From Palaemon carinicauda (taxonomy: Eukaryota > Arthropoda > Malacostraca > Decapoda > Palaemonidae): a DNA stretch of 64,000 nt. The position numbers and the translations under genes are program-made. Under the pieces are notes generated by a model, which searched no databases, was not told the origin of the DNA, and saw only the letters and a program-made list of their open reading frames with translations. Positions 34,281-45,487 of the stretch are shown here, one piece after another (the stretch's first letter is position 1; each line of letters starts with the position of its first letter). The stretch spans positions 24,790,424 to 24,854,423 of the forward strand of contig NC_090743.1 in NCBI RefSeq assembly GCF_036898095.1, in the 5' to 3' direction.

Positions 34281-35445
34281 GCCATAAACCGATGAAGGAC
34301 AGACTTACACTCACATTTTGTGCAAATGCCAGTGGGGACTTAAAAATTAAGCTCCTACTGGTATACCACTCAGAGAATCCTCGTGCCTTCAAGGCACAAA
34401 ATATCACGAAGGATAGGCTATCGGTATTTTGAAGGTCTAATGCCAAGGCCTGGGTCACGAGGACCATATTTATTGAGTGGATAAACGTCTGCTTCGGTCT
34501 TGCTGTCAAGAAATTTATAGAGAGAACAGTCTTCCTCTCAAATGTCTCCTGGTACTGGACAATGCCCCTGCTCACCTCCTTGCCTCGAGGACATCATTCA
34601 TCCTGACTTCTCCTTCATAAAGGTTCTCTATCTGCCGCACCGAACACCACCCCTCTCCTCCAGCCTATGGACCAGCAAGTGATTGCCAACTTTAAGAAGC
34701 TTTACACGAAGCATCTGTTCACAAAGGTGCTTCGAAGTGACCGAAAGCACTAAACTCACCCTCCATGAATTTTGGAAGGGGCATTTTAACATCTTTCAAT
34801 GCCTGAAGATGATCGGACAAAGCTTGGAATGAGGTTTCACGGCGCAACTTGAACTCCTCATGGAAGAAACTGTGGCCAGCTGTTGTGGCAGAACGCGACT
34901 TCGAAGATTTCGAACCCTCAACCAAAGACGAGGCCGTTGATGATCCTGCCCCTGAGGGTGATGTTGAGGAAATAATTTCAATCGGGAGGTCCACGGGGCT
35001 TGTTGTCGATGAGGCTGACGTCCATAACCTTATCGAGGAGCACAGGGAGGAGCTTACGACTGAAGATTTGAAGGAGTTGGAAGCAATGCAGTTGAAAATC
35101 ATTCAAGAGGCTCTAGTGGCAGCAAGGACGGGTGGGGGGGGGACTGAAGAAACTACATTGGCAGAAATAAGGGAAGCTATCGGTTGGTATGAAAACCTTA
35201 CGAAATTCATTGAAAAAAAAAACACCCAGAAAAAACTTCACACAGGTCGTTTTATGGAGTGTGTTAATGACAAGTGTATGAGTCATTTTAGAAATATGTT
35301 GAGGAATCGTCAGAAACAGGCTTCTTTGGATAGATATTTCTCCAAAAGAGAAGTGTCAGAAAGCAAGGATGATATAAAAAAAAAAAAAAAAATTTCAAAT
35401 TCTAGAAAAAAAAATTATAAAAAAAATTTCAAAAGATATAAATAA
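34281..35445 (+). pseudogene. Tigger/pogo-type transposase remnant (T2)
   Basis: The remnant is truncated on the left by the gap. Plus-strand frames read KDRLTLTFCANASGDLKIK, YHSENPRAFKAQNI, LLVLDNAPAHLLASRTSF with a catalytic Asp, and PMDQQVIANFKKLYTKHLF with the third-Asp region. The intact last part, from about 34,849, runs from NSSWKKLWPAVVAERDFED to HFRNMLRNRQKQASLDRYF. These are hallmarks of the Tigger (TIGD1-like, DDE_1 superfamily) transposases. Frameshifts and stops in 34,400-34,850 show it is dead. It is a different family from T1 at 36.8-38.6 kb. Its 3' end probably continues beyond T1 at 47,411-47,603. Confidence 0.82.
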
Positions 35446-35703
35446 TGAAAAAAAGCATTTTTAATTTTAAGTGTTTAATAGTAAAGAATAAATTTATTTA
35501 TTAAGTGTACATAACATAATTAGCATTGATACGTTTTTATATCTGCCGTCTCCTCCCCCCTCTGCCTCCACCCACTACCAGCTCAAGTTACGTCACTCCA
35601 AAGGTAAATAAAATTTAATTTTTCCTTTACAGTACAGTATATAATTTTTATTTATACCTGTAATGTTACAGTATTTAATTATATACTGTACAGTACATGT
35701 ATA
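35446..35703 (+). other. 3' flank of T2, up to the T1 insertion
   Basis: AT-rich non-coding sequence between the T2 transposase stop and the T1 terminal repeat. It ends in the TA (35,702-35,703) that is duplicated at 47,409-47,410. Confidence 0.6.
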
Positions 35704-35760
35704 CAGTGAACCCTCGTTTATCGCGGTAGATAGGTTCCAGACCCGGCCGCGATAGGTGAA
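35704..35760. repeat. Left terminal inverted repeat of T1
   Basis: CAGTGAACCCTCG followed by TTTATCGCGG, with a GCGATAGGTGAAAATCCGCG stretch just inside. Preceded by TA. Confidence 0.85.
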
Positions 35761-36382
35761 AATCCGCGAAGTAGTGACATCATATTTACCTGTTTATTTA
35801 ACTTGTATATTCGGACTTTTAAAACCTTCCCTTGTACGTAGTACTGTTAACAAACTACCCTTTAATGTACAGAACACTTAATGCATGTACTACAGCACCC
35901 TAAATTAAAACAGGCACAAATATTAAAGGCGATTTTATATCATGCGTTTCCTAAACACCTAAAAAGCACGATAAAAAATGGCAACCAATGTTTTGTTTAC
36001 GTTCATCTCTGATCATAATGAAGAAACAAACTCATTTAGTGTACACATACATGTATAGGTTAGTTTTTGCATCGATAATATTGATTATACAGTATGTTGA
36101 TTTTTTTATTACCAATGTTTTACTTAATTTTTCTTAGGACTTCCAAATGAAATGTTTTTCTTTATGACGCCGCCTGAAACGACGGCGTCATAAAGTACTG
36201 TACGCTCAGTAAACAACCACGCTCAGAACAAAGAAGGCATTTAACGCGCATGATGAAAGTGATAAATAATGATATTTTCAGTAAAAGCATTTACAAAATA
36301 TGTTATTAGTACAAATATAATTTACCGTATCTATATAAAATCATACAGTACATACTGTACGTAGCAAAGCAGGAAAACAATT

Positions 36383-36385
<3 letters not shown>

Positions 36386-36470
<85 letters not shown>
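36386..36470. repeat. (AG)n microsatellite in T1
   Basis: About 42 AG units in the region downstream of the T1 transposase gene. Confidence 0.97.
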
Positions 36471-36475
<5 letters not shown>

Positions 36476-36758
36476 TTTATGTACGTAAATGTAAATTTTA
36501 AACAAAAAAAAATGATAGGTTACAACATGTAGACTTTTAAAACCTTCCCTTTAACTTAATGCATACAGTACTAAACTATAAAACAGGCACAAATATTAGA
36601 ATGTTAGAATATTAAAGTAAAAAATAAAGATTGTTACTGTACTCACCACGTAAGAAGTTCAAGAAAAACTTGAATGATGATGGCGATGAATTTGCTGCAC
36701 AGTAGAAATGATGATGATGAAGCTGATGATGTGTTCTACTGTGCAGCCAGGTAGTATT

Positions 36759-38624
36759 TTACGTCTCTTCAGACGGAGGTGTCTTTTCCTGGGACACCTC
36801 TTCAACTTCTTCAATTTCTTCCAAAGGCGTAGTAGCAGGAGGAACTGGCTCTTTTTTGCGAGGCTGGAAGAACATTGTGATCGGAAGTTGTTGCCGCTGC
36901 TTCTTTTTTCGATCTAAGAGCATCTTGTAGGGAGTCATGATGTCATCAACCTTGTTGCAGAATTGCATCGACCGAACCATATCCTCGTCCCACTCTTGCA
37001 ACATTTCTTTCACCTCCTTTATATGGTTGCAGACCTTGGCAAGCCGTTCTAGTGTTAAGCCCGTTTCTTCGACATTTTCTTGGGTCTCTTCCTGGGTTTC
37101 ACTCTCCTCTTTGCTTGCCGATTTCGTCAGGTCTTCGAGGTCTGCGTCAGTTAGGGGCTGGGAATGGCAGTCCAACAACTCGTCGACGTCTTCAGTCGTC
37201 ATGTCGCCAAACCCGTCACCTCCAATTATGGCAGCCAACTGCACAGATTTGCGTACTGCAGAGTGTTGGATTTCAGCAGGTGTAAATCCCTCGTCGTCGT
37301 AAACAATCTCGGGCCACAACTTCTTCCAGCTCGCATTCACAGTTGCAGGTTTCATCTCTTGAAGTGCCTTCTGAATATTCTTCAGGCACGTGGCTATGGT
37401 GTACTGCCGCCAGTACGCCTTCAAGTTAAAATCTTCATCCTCATCCTCTTGGGCAGCATCCACACACGCAACGAGGTCCGCCAAGGTATTCTTCGTGTAG
37501 AGGGCCTTGAACGCCCTGATAACCCCCTGGTCCATCGGTTGAATTAATGACGTGGTGTTGGGTGGCAGGAACTCAACCTGAACGCCCTCATGCGACAGGT
37601 CAGTTGCGTGTCCACCAGCGTTATCCATAAGGAGAAGGATCTTGAATGGCAAGCCCTTCTCTACGAGATATTCACTGACTTGCGGGATGAAACACTGGTG
37701 GAACCAGTTGGAGGTCAGCATCTTCGTAATCCATGCTTTTGGATTATGCATCCAGTACACGGGAAGGAGATTCTTGTTTTTATTTTTCAGAGCGCGAGGA
37801 TTTTTCGACTTATAAATAAGCCCCGGCTTTAGCAAAAATCCAGCAGCATTGCCACACATCACGAGGGTAACGCGATCCTTGAATGCTTTAAAGCCAGAGG
37901 CTTTGGCTTCCTCTTTGAACAGGAAAGTTCGCGACGGCATTCTCTTCCAAAACAAGCCGGTCTCATCCATATTAAACACTTGTTCTGGCTTGTATCCACC
38001 TTCGGCGATAATATTCTTGAACGTCTGGTTCACGTAAGTTTCTGCAGCGGCAGTGTCAGCCGAAGCAGCCTCGCCATGCAGGGAAACGCTTTTCAGGCCG
38101 AAGCGTTTCTGAAACTTCGCGAACCATCCTTTGCTGGCGGAAAAACGTTGTTTCTGAGGCTGGGAATCAGTGGATGTCCCTGGTTGAGGATCATCTGCAT
38201 CATCATCTTCTTCAGCATGGTTGCCGTCGTCGTCTTGAGGTTCCTTTGCAGCAAAATTCTCATACAAGCTCAAAGCCTTTGTTCGGATGGTGTTCGTATC
38301 CAAGGCTATGTTCTTCTTCCGGCAGTCGGCAATCCACACAGCTAAAGCACCTTCCGTGCGTACGATCGTTTTATTACGCGTTGTAACGACTCGCTTCGCT
38401 GATCTGCTAAAGGTGATTGCAGCTGTCTTTCTAATGTTCGCCTCGTCCTTCTTGATATAGCGAACAGTAGATTCGTTGATTCCAAAATGGCGCGCTGCGG
38501 CCGCATAACTTCTACCGTCTTTTAACATATCGAGAAGCGTAACCTTCTCAGCAATTGTCATCATCCTTCGGTGGCGTTTAGGCTCACTACCAGCCTTAGT
38601 AGAAGCAGAACGCTTGGGAGGCAT
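36759..38624 (-). CDS. Tigger-like transposase of T1, intact (621 aa)
   Basis: A full-length frame with ATG at 38,622-38,624. Residues about 22-68 form a CENP-B-type N-terminal helix-turn-helix (AEKVTLLDMLKDG, AARHFGINESTVRYIKK). Residues about 85-185 form the second CENP-B/Tc5-like DNA-binding domain, with an acidic insert at about 130-150. The DDE_1 catalytic domain has Asp220 (FNMDETGLFWKR), Asp334 (LLLMDNAGGHA) and Asp365 (SLIQPMDQGVIRAF). The last two are 31 residues apart, which fits the Tigger/pogo DDxD class. Length and motifs are normal and no break was seen, so the gene may still be active or only recently silenced. The product cuts and pastes DNA at TA sites in the nucleus. Confidence 0.93.
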   Translation of the reverse strand: MPPKRSASTKAGSEPKRHRRMMTIAEKVTLLDMLKDGRSYAAAARHFGINESTVRYIKKDEANIRKTAAITFSRSAKRVVTTRNKTIVRTEGALAVWIADCRKKNIALDTNTIRTKALSLYENFAAKEPQDDDGNHAEEDDDADDPQPGTSTDSQPQKQRFSASKGWFAKFQKRFGLKSVSLHGEAASADTAAAETYVNQTFKNIIAEGGYKPEQVFNMDETGLFWKRMPSRTFLFKEEAKASGFKAFKDRVTLVMCGNAAGFLLKPGLIYKSKNPRALKNKNKNLLPVYWMHNPKAWITKMLTSNWFHQCFIPQVSEYLVEKGLPFKILLLMDNAGGHATDLSHEGVQVEFLPPNTTSLIQPMDQGVIRAFKALYTKNTLADLVACVDAAQEDEDEDFNLKAYWRQYTIATCLKNIQKALQEMKPATVNASWKKLWPEIVYDDEGFTPAEIQHSAVRKSVQLAAIIGGDGFGDMTTEDVDELLDCHSQPLTDADLEDLTKSASKEESETQEETQENVEETGLTLERLAKVCNHIKEVKEMLQEWDEDMVRSMQFCNKVDDIMTPYKMLLDRKKKQRQQLPITMFFQPRKKEPVPPATTPLEEIEEVEEVSQEKTPPSEET

Positions 38625-38935
38625 TGTACAGTAGGATTTAACAAAAAGTTCAACTTAAAACAGTCGCACACAGCACAGATTAAACTTCACAAACTTAAGA
38701 ACGTCTACTCAGCGATACGCCGTAAGAGAAAGTGGACGACCCGGGCCCGCGAAAACCTAGATGCTGCGGGTTGGAGATGAGGGCAAAACACCAATCACAG
38801 GCTAGATAACAAAACTTGAGTTCTGATTCGTCATCTATCAGCGCTTGAACCAATCACAACCCGTCTTACAGTATATGATGCGTAGGTTACCAACTCAAAG
38901 TACAAGATACCCCGCGTATACCGTACGTACAGTAT

Positions 38936-39062
38936 TAATAATAATAATAATAAATAATGATAATAATACAGTAATAATAATAATAATAATGATAATAATA
39001 ATAACAATAATAATTTTATTAACAACAACAACAATAATAATAATAATAATAACAATAATAAT
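38936..39062. repeat. (AAT)n-rich microsatellite
   Basis: Imperfect AAT array between the T1 5' region and the left end of DIRS element D. Confidence 0.9.
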
Positions 39063-39356
39063 ATGTTATTTTCATTAGTAAAATAAATTTTTGAATATAC
39101 TTACCCGATGATCATGTAGCTGTCAACTCTGTTGCCCGACAGAAATCTACGGTCGGGATACGCCAGCGATCGCTATACAGGTGGGGGTGTACACAACAGC
39201 GCCATCTGTGAGTAGGTACTCAAGTACTTCTTGTCAACAAGAACTCAATTTTCTCCTCGGTCCACTGGTTCTCTATGGGGAGGAAGGGCGGGTCCTTAAA
39301 TTCATGATCATCGGGTAAGTATATTCAAAAATTTATTTTACTAATGAAAATAACAT
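39063..39356. repeat. Palindrome-flanked 3' unit of D (P3)
   Basis: ATGTTATTTTCATTAG at the left and CTAATGAAAATAACAT at the right are the outer ends of arms of about 50 bases. They enclose the D-type ITR. Confidence 0.9.
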
Positions 39357-39656
39357 TTTTCAATATTAATCTTACCCGATGATCATGTAGCTGATTCACA
39401 CCCAGGGTGGTGGGTGGAGACCAGCATACATGTTAACAAAGAAGCTAAGTATCCCGTATCTTATTCTAGCCGTTATTCAAAATAACAAACATAAAATAAA
39501 TAAGTACCTGGTAAGGAAGTCGACTTGAACCATTACTCTGCCTTTTTAAGTACGTCTTCCTTACTGAGCCTAGCGATCCTCTTAGGATGCTGAGCGACTC
39601 CTAGGTGCTGAAGTATGAAGGGCTGCAACCCATACTAAAGGACCTCATCACAACCT

Positions 39657-40800
39657 CTAATCTAGGCGCTTCTCAAGAAAGAATTTGACCACCCGCCAAA
39701 TCAACCAGGATGCGGAAGGCTTCTTAGCCTTCCGGACAACCCAGAAATATTTCAAGAGAAAGATTAAAAAGGTTCTGGAATTAGGGAAATGTAGTGGTGG
39801 AGCCCCCACCACTACTGCACTCGTTGCTACGAATGGTCCCAGAGTGTAGCAGTTCTCGTAAAGAGACTGGACATTCTTAAGATAAAAGACGCGAACACTG
39901 ATTAGCTTTTCCAAAAGGTTGCGTCGAAAATATTTTGCAGAGATCTATTTTATTTAAAGGTCACGGAAGTTGTGACAGCTCTAACTTCGTGTGTCCTTAC
40001 CTTCAGCCAAGCTTGGTCTTCCTCATTCAGAAGGGAATGAGCTTCTCGTATTAACAGTCTGAAAATAATAGGATAAAGAATTCTCTGACATAGGCAAAGA
40101 TGAATTCTTAACTGAACACCATAAAGCTTCAGACGGGCCTCGTAAAGGTTTTAAAATAGAACTTAAGAGCTCTTACAGGACATAATACTCTTTCTAGTTC
40201 ATTTCCAACCATACGCTAAGTTTAGAATAACGAACGATATTGGTCAAGGCCGAGAAGGCAGCTCGTGTTTGGCTAGAAAACCAAGATGTAGAACATGTAG
40301 CCGTTTCGGATGAAAATCCGATGTTCTTGCTGAAGGCATGAATCTCACTGACTCTTTTAGCTGTGGTTAAGCATATCAGGAAAAGAGTCTTAAAGGTGAG
40401 ATCTTTCAGGGAGGCTGATTGAAGTGGTTCGAACCTGTCTAACATAAGGAATCTTAGAACCACGTCTAAATTCCAACCAGGTGTAACCAAACGACGCTCC
40501 TTCGTGGTCTCAAAAGACTTAAGGAGGTCCTGTAGATCTTTATTGTTGGAAAGATCTAAGCCTCTGTGACGGAAGACTGATGCCAACATGCTTCTGTAAC
40601 CCTTGAAAGTGGGAGCTGAAAGAGATCGCTCTTTCCTCAGATAAAAGAGGAAGTCAGCTATTTGAGTTACAGAGGTACTGGTCGAGGATACGGATACTGA
40701 CTTGCACCAGTTTAGGAAGATTTCCCACTTCGATTAGTAGACTCTAAGGGTGGATGTTCTCCTTGCTCTAACAATCGCTCTGGTTGCCTCCTTCGAAAAA
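39657..40800 (-). pseudogene. ORF3 remnant of D (tyrosine recombinase)
   Basis: Minus-strand pieces in broken frames. They include GFSKEATRAI-like sequence near 40,780, MLASVFRHRGLDLSNNKDL (40,589 leftward) and CLTTAKRVSEIHAFSKNIG with the first catalytic Arg. FYLKNVQSLYENCYTLGPF follows near 39,880 with the Tyr context. Frameshifts around 39,915-40,190 destroy the HxxR region. Confidence 0.82.
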
Positions 40801-41915
40801 CCTCTAGTTCTCGAGAGTCTTTCGATACTCTGAAGGCAGTGAGACGAAGAGCGTGGAGGCCTTGGAGTACCTTCTTACGCGTGGCAGACGTAGCAGGTCC
40901 ACCCTTAGGGGAAGAGTTCTGGGAACGTCTACTAGCCATCGAAGTACCTCGGTAAGTTATTCTCTCGCGGGCCAGAGGGAAGCAACTAGTGTCAACTTTG
41001 TCCCATCGTGAGAGGCGAACTTCTGCAGTACCTTGTTGACAATCTAGAACGGAGGGAATGCATATAGATCTAGATGAGACTAATCTAGTAGAAAGGCATC
41101 TAAAAGAACCACTGCTGGGTCCGGGATAGGTGAGCAAAGTATTGAGAGCCTCTTGGACATCGAGGTTGCGAAGAGATCTATGGTTGGCTGGCCCCAGGTG
41201 ACCCAAAGTCTCTTGCATACATCTCTGTGGAGGGTCCAATATGTTGGAATTATTGTCCCTTCCTACTGAGACAAACTGCTAAGACATTCAAGTTGCCTTG
41301 GAAGAAACTTGTTACTAGTGAAAAGTCTAGACCTGTTGAACAGGAGAGGAGGTCACTAGCGAACTCGCACCATGTCAGAGAGTAGGTCCCTCCTTGCTAG
41401 GAGATGAACATCAAAGCAGGGAGTTGTCCGTGTTGACCTCCATTACTTTGTCTTGAAGGAGAGACCTGAAGCTTTTCCAGGTCAGACGTACTGCCAGAAG
41501 CTTCTTGCTGTTAAAATGCATTGTCCTTTGACTCGAGAGCATAATCCCGAGCATTCCCTACCGCCTAAGGTCGCACCCCAGCCTACGTCCGATGCGTCTG
41601 AGAAGAGAACGTGGTTGGGAGTCTGAACAGTCAGGGGAAGACCCTATAAAAGGTTGATAAAGTCCTTCCTCAGGTTAGACCAGACTTATCTTCCGGAAAC
41701 CGGGATCGAGACCGCTTCTAGCGTCTTGTCCTTTTCCAGTGAAGAGCTAGATGAAACCGAAGAGGACGGAGGTGTAGTCTTCCAAGTGACACCAATTGAA
41801 CCACGGATGACAGTGTCCTAACCAGACTCATCCACAGCCTGACAGGGCCGTATTCCTTCTTCAGCATCTTCTGGATGGATAGCAGGGCTGGGGATTGATT
41901 TTCTTGTTCAGCCAT
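40712..41915 (-). pseudogene. ORF2 remnant of D (RNase H and C-terminal region; RT mostly deleted)
   Basis: Pieces homologous to the post-RT part of ORF2: RLHLRPLRFHLALHWK near 41,740, an RNase H region at about 41,240-41,600 and HALRLTAFRVSKDSRELE near 40,830. The conserved RT catalytic motifs are absent: the frame jumps from ORF1-derived sequence to the thumb/RNase H region near 41,900, so a deletion is inferred. Confidence 0.72.
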
Positions 41916-44093
41916 GTCCTCATCAGAGGGTTCCTCATCCGAAACTGATGAGGAAACGGCAACGGAGTGGGCAACGTCTGACTCGCTGAATCCGGTCGCA
42001 CTGGTGGATGCGTGACGGAGCCGGACACAAGATCATGGTACTGCTGCACAGTCTGTGAACTGTCAACCATGGGGATGCGAGGAAGTACAGCGACAACCCG
42101 AAACTGTCTAGACTGTCTGGGTAGTACAGACAACCCCTTATCGGGTTGCTGAGGTTGCCGCACTGCGTCACAACAAGTTACCTCTGCTGGTTGTTGAACG
42201 TCTTCCCAGTGACCCACTGAACGTCCACAACCACCTCCGAGAGTAGCTTAACGTCAACGTGCGACTGGCAACCCACACTGGGTCGCACCGGTGGAGGAAC
42301 CATCTCAACTGGCGGACGTGAGTAGGATACCTCAGCGTCAACAGGGCGTACAACCAACCGGTAGGAAGGTCGTTGGCAAGAAGGTTCTTCTCCGTAAAAA
42401 ATCCTCTATCAAGGACTAAGCTTGGACTGCATGTCTTGCAACAAAGCCCAAGGTCTATGGGAGCAGGTGTGGCAACAGACGGGGTTAGCGACTGAAGCGG
42501 AACCATTTACCCTCCCTGGAAGCATGTTATGCTTAAATTAAAGTCCATAGGAGGCTAAGCAGCTTAAGGCTCCTCTCCAAATGACAGAGTCCTCAAGGGA
42601 ATATCAGAAGGAGGGAGAACAGCACTTTCTCATCTACAGGAACCATGTCCGAGAAAAGCTAGGTTCTCTCAGTGAGGGTTTCACTGGAGCAAAAGCAGCA
42701 GACCAGAAGGCAACGTTATGAAACTGCTTGACAGTCTGTGAACTGTCAAAAACTGAACTGTCAACCACAACAGGAGCGTGAGGACATACAGCACTGGTGT
42801 ATAAGTAGCAGACCAGAAGGCAACGTCATGTAACTGTTTGACAGTCTGTGAGTTGGCAACAACCAAAGTTGTGTGGGGAAGCCTCAACTCCTGACTGACT
42901 AGTTTGCTGCGGGCGAGTGGCGGTAACCACAGTGTGTAGCGGAGGCTGACACACCGTGTCAAAACACGGCAGCTTGTGGTAGCTCACGCACGGCAACGGA
43001 GTGCTCTGTGTGTGGGAGTCATCATACATCTGGCAGGGTTGACTGTGCATGGGTGGAGGAGCTCTCACAACAAGAGTGTGAGAGCAGGAAGCCATGCCGG
43101 GCGCACAACCGTGGGAGGTGTAGGCCCACGGGTGCATCGTCAACCTTCTCCGCAGTCGGAGTGTGGGAGCTGGCAACAACAAAAGCTGAGTGTTGGTGCG
43201 TGGGAGGGGCTGCGGTGGGTTGCAGAGCATGCTGTATGGTATGCGGAGCATGCTGTATGGTATGAGGAGCATGCCGCATGGGTTGCGGAGAAAGCCGCAT
43301 AGTACTGGAACCCGGCAGCTCTACAGCACCTTCCCACTGCTGATGCGGTAGCTCACGCATGTCAACGGATGGTGCAGCAAGAACATGCGTCTGGCAGGGT
43401 GGACTGCGCATCGGTGGTGGAGCTCTCACAGGTGGAGTGTGGGAGCAGGCAGCCGCAGTATCTGCTGAGCGCACAACCGTGGAAGGTTGTAGATTAACAG
43501 GTGCATTGTCAACCTTCCAGCACGATACTCCTGCATGAAGGAGCAAGCTGAGACTGTATAGTCTGCAGCATGGACCACTAGGGTCTATGAAAGACGACAA
43601 CAAACGGAGCTACTGTCCGTTGTGACTGAGGGTCTAAAACAGCTGGTGCGGCAACAGACGGAGTTACTGCCTGTTGCGGTACCGCCTTGCCTCTCTTGGG
43701 AGGTGTGCAGTTGTCGGATGACTGGAGCGAGTCCGAACTGACCCAGTGGCTACACCTAGGCCGTTGGACTTGCGCGGAAGGGACCGACTTGCACTTAAAA
43801 GCTGCAAGATTTGGTCCATGGTTTCTGCGAGAAACCTCTTCCGCAGACGAGGAATAAATGGGCTCTCTCGTCTTTGTGTGGGTGGGGTGATCACGTCGGC
43901 AACGTGTGTAGATACACCCGAAACCACGGAGGGAAACGTTTGTTCGTCGATCAAGACCTGTGGAACCCATAAGTCCTTCGACATTACTTCTCCCCTGGGC
44001 TTGGGAGCTTGTAAGAGGTATCGGACTAGGTGAACAACAGGCACGAACAAACGAACCCTCGAACGCAACACTGTAACACTTTGCGCATATCAC
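41861..44093 (-). pseudogene. ORF1 remnant of D with amplified linker repeats
   Basis: From the right, SSQAQGRSNVEG and RPRCSHWVSSDSLQSSDNC match the linker of A/B ORF1. The Cys/His N-terminus is missing. The linker is replaced by imperfect tandem sequence (42,680-43,600) rich in APPPM, CSHT and YHTACSA peptides. The conserved C-terminal gag-like domain (DFRKVLAL and following) was not found. Stops occur in every frame. Confidence 0.72.
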
Positions 44094-44109
44094 TTTATCA
44101 CTTTTGATT

Positions 44110-45316
44110 TTCTGTTTGCACTTATTTCACTGAACTCGAACTTAAGTGATTTGTACCTGAAACACGCAATCCTATCCTTCATTAAAAGGTAGTAATTGCG
44201 AAAACAGTTTACAATGTAACAGAAAAACATAATGAAAGATAAAGAATTCAGTGGCTGGAAAAGAGACTAAACACTAGATCAAATAAACTACGTTTAAAAT
44301 CTCTCACCGCATAAAGCCTGGGAACAAGAATAAAACTCTAGAAACGTTTTACCTTCTTCCCCTATAGCGACTAGGGAGAAGAGTAAAAAACGAGAACAAC
44401 GTTACCCGCTTGAACGAAACGTTTATCCTCCTCTCTCTCCCTCCGTCTCTATCTCTCTCTCTCTCTCTCTTGACTTAGAACCTGAGAGATGATCCCAATT
44501 ATATATCGTTAAAACAGATTATTTGTTAAAGGAAAAAAACTGAAAGGTTTCCCAAATAAAAAGTTCCTTTATTAGAATTAAAACCATTTAAGCTAAGAAA
44601 GAATGAACGAAACGCTAGAATCGGTTTACTCTTACTGCAACGTGAAACCGTGAAATACTCTCTCTCTATCGTAACGATAGAGCGCATGTTGAACGTTCTG
44701 AACGTCAACAACTGCGGAGACTAAACTAAACGTTAGTTCATCTTTGAAAACAGTACGAGACTATCAAAGAAATTCTTTCAAAAACATTAAAATTAAAATA
44801 GCATAAATTCTTAACAGGAAATACAATATGACGGGCTCAATGTTAATTAACTTCGGTTCCAAGTAAGGACCGCCTACTATTAGGAAAGGTCGCATATAAA
44901 CAAACATAAAAATTAATTTTTATAAGTTTATAAAAATGGAAAGTTAATCGAAGAGGCCTATAAATGGCGGAGAGATAGAAAATAAATCTATAACTTTGTT
45001 AAGCAAAATTACCAAAAACCTAAACACACTTCCGTCTAAGGGAAGGGTCGGTCATAAAAAGTGAAAGAGAGTCTATACTCTCTTCGACACCAACACTTCC
45101 GTCTAAGGGAAGGGTCGGCCATTTAAAAGTGAAAGAGAGTCCATACTCTCTTCGTCACCATAATTAAATCTATCCAAAACGAGTTCAAGTTTTGAAATGA
45201 AGATAAAACCCCTGCATAGCGAAAGCTCAAAACTGGAATAGTGTACTTCACCAAAAAGTTGTGAAAACAAATCCAGTTAGGGACGGCGTATTAGTAGGTC
45301 TTGCCGGTGGCACGAC
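44110..45316 (-). repeat. Leader (5' non-coding) region of D, repeated in E
   Basis: A non-coding leader of about 1.2 kb that matches 45,490-46,710 along its length. Shared blocks include ACACTAGATC/ACACTAGTTT, AAATCTCTCACCG and CTGAAAG; a (TC)n run at about 44,450 has its counterpart at about 45,860. It contains a tandem 67-base duplication at 45,027-45,162 with CACTTCCGTCTAAGGGAAGG in each copy. Confidence 0.82.
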
Positions 45317-45487
45317 AGAGGAAAAATTGAGTTCTTGTTGACAAGAAGTACTTGAGTACCTACTCACAGATGGCGCTGTTGTGTACACCCCCACCTGTAT
45401 AGCGATCGCTGGCGTATCCCGACCGTAGATTTCTGTCGGGCAACAGAGTTGACAGCTACATGATCATCGGGTAAGATTAATATTGAA
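45317..45487 (-). repeat. 5' inverted terminal repeat of D
   Basis: GAGGAAAAATTGAGTTC through GGGTAAGATTAATATTG, matching 39,110-39,260 in inverse orientation. It ends in AAAAAA at the border with E. Confidence 0.9.

Larger units (their letters stand above)
39063..45487 (-). mobile_element. DIRS1-like retrotransposon D, decayed
   Basis: Both ends are preserved. The 3' unit is at 39,063-39,356, the ICR remainder extends to about 39,407, and the 5' ITR is at 45,317-45,487. The ITRs match each other (CTCAAGTACTTCTTG, GATCGCTATACAGGTGGG, AAATCTACGGTCGGG) and differ from A/B. The order on the minus strand is ITR, a 1.2-kb leader, ORF1 remnant, a short ORF2 remnant, ORF3 remnant and ICR. The first 180 or so residues of ORF1 and most of RT are missing, and many stops are present. 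Confidence 0.88.

Noticed and set aside
33685..34575. Frames of 180-296 codons across the N gap
   Set aside because: They consist mainly of unknown residues; an artefact of reading through N.
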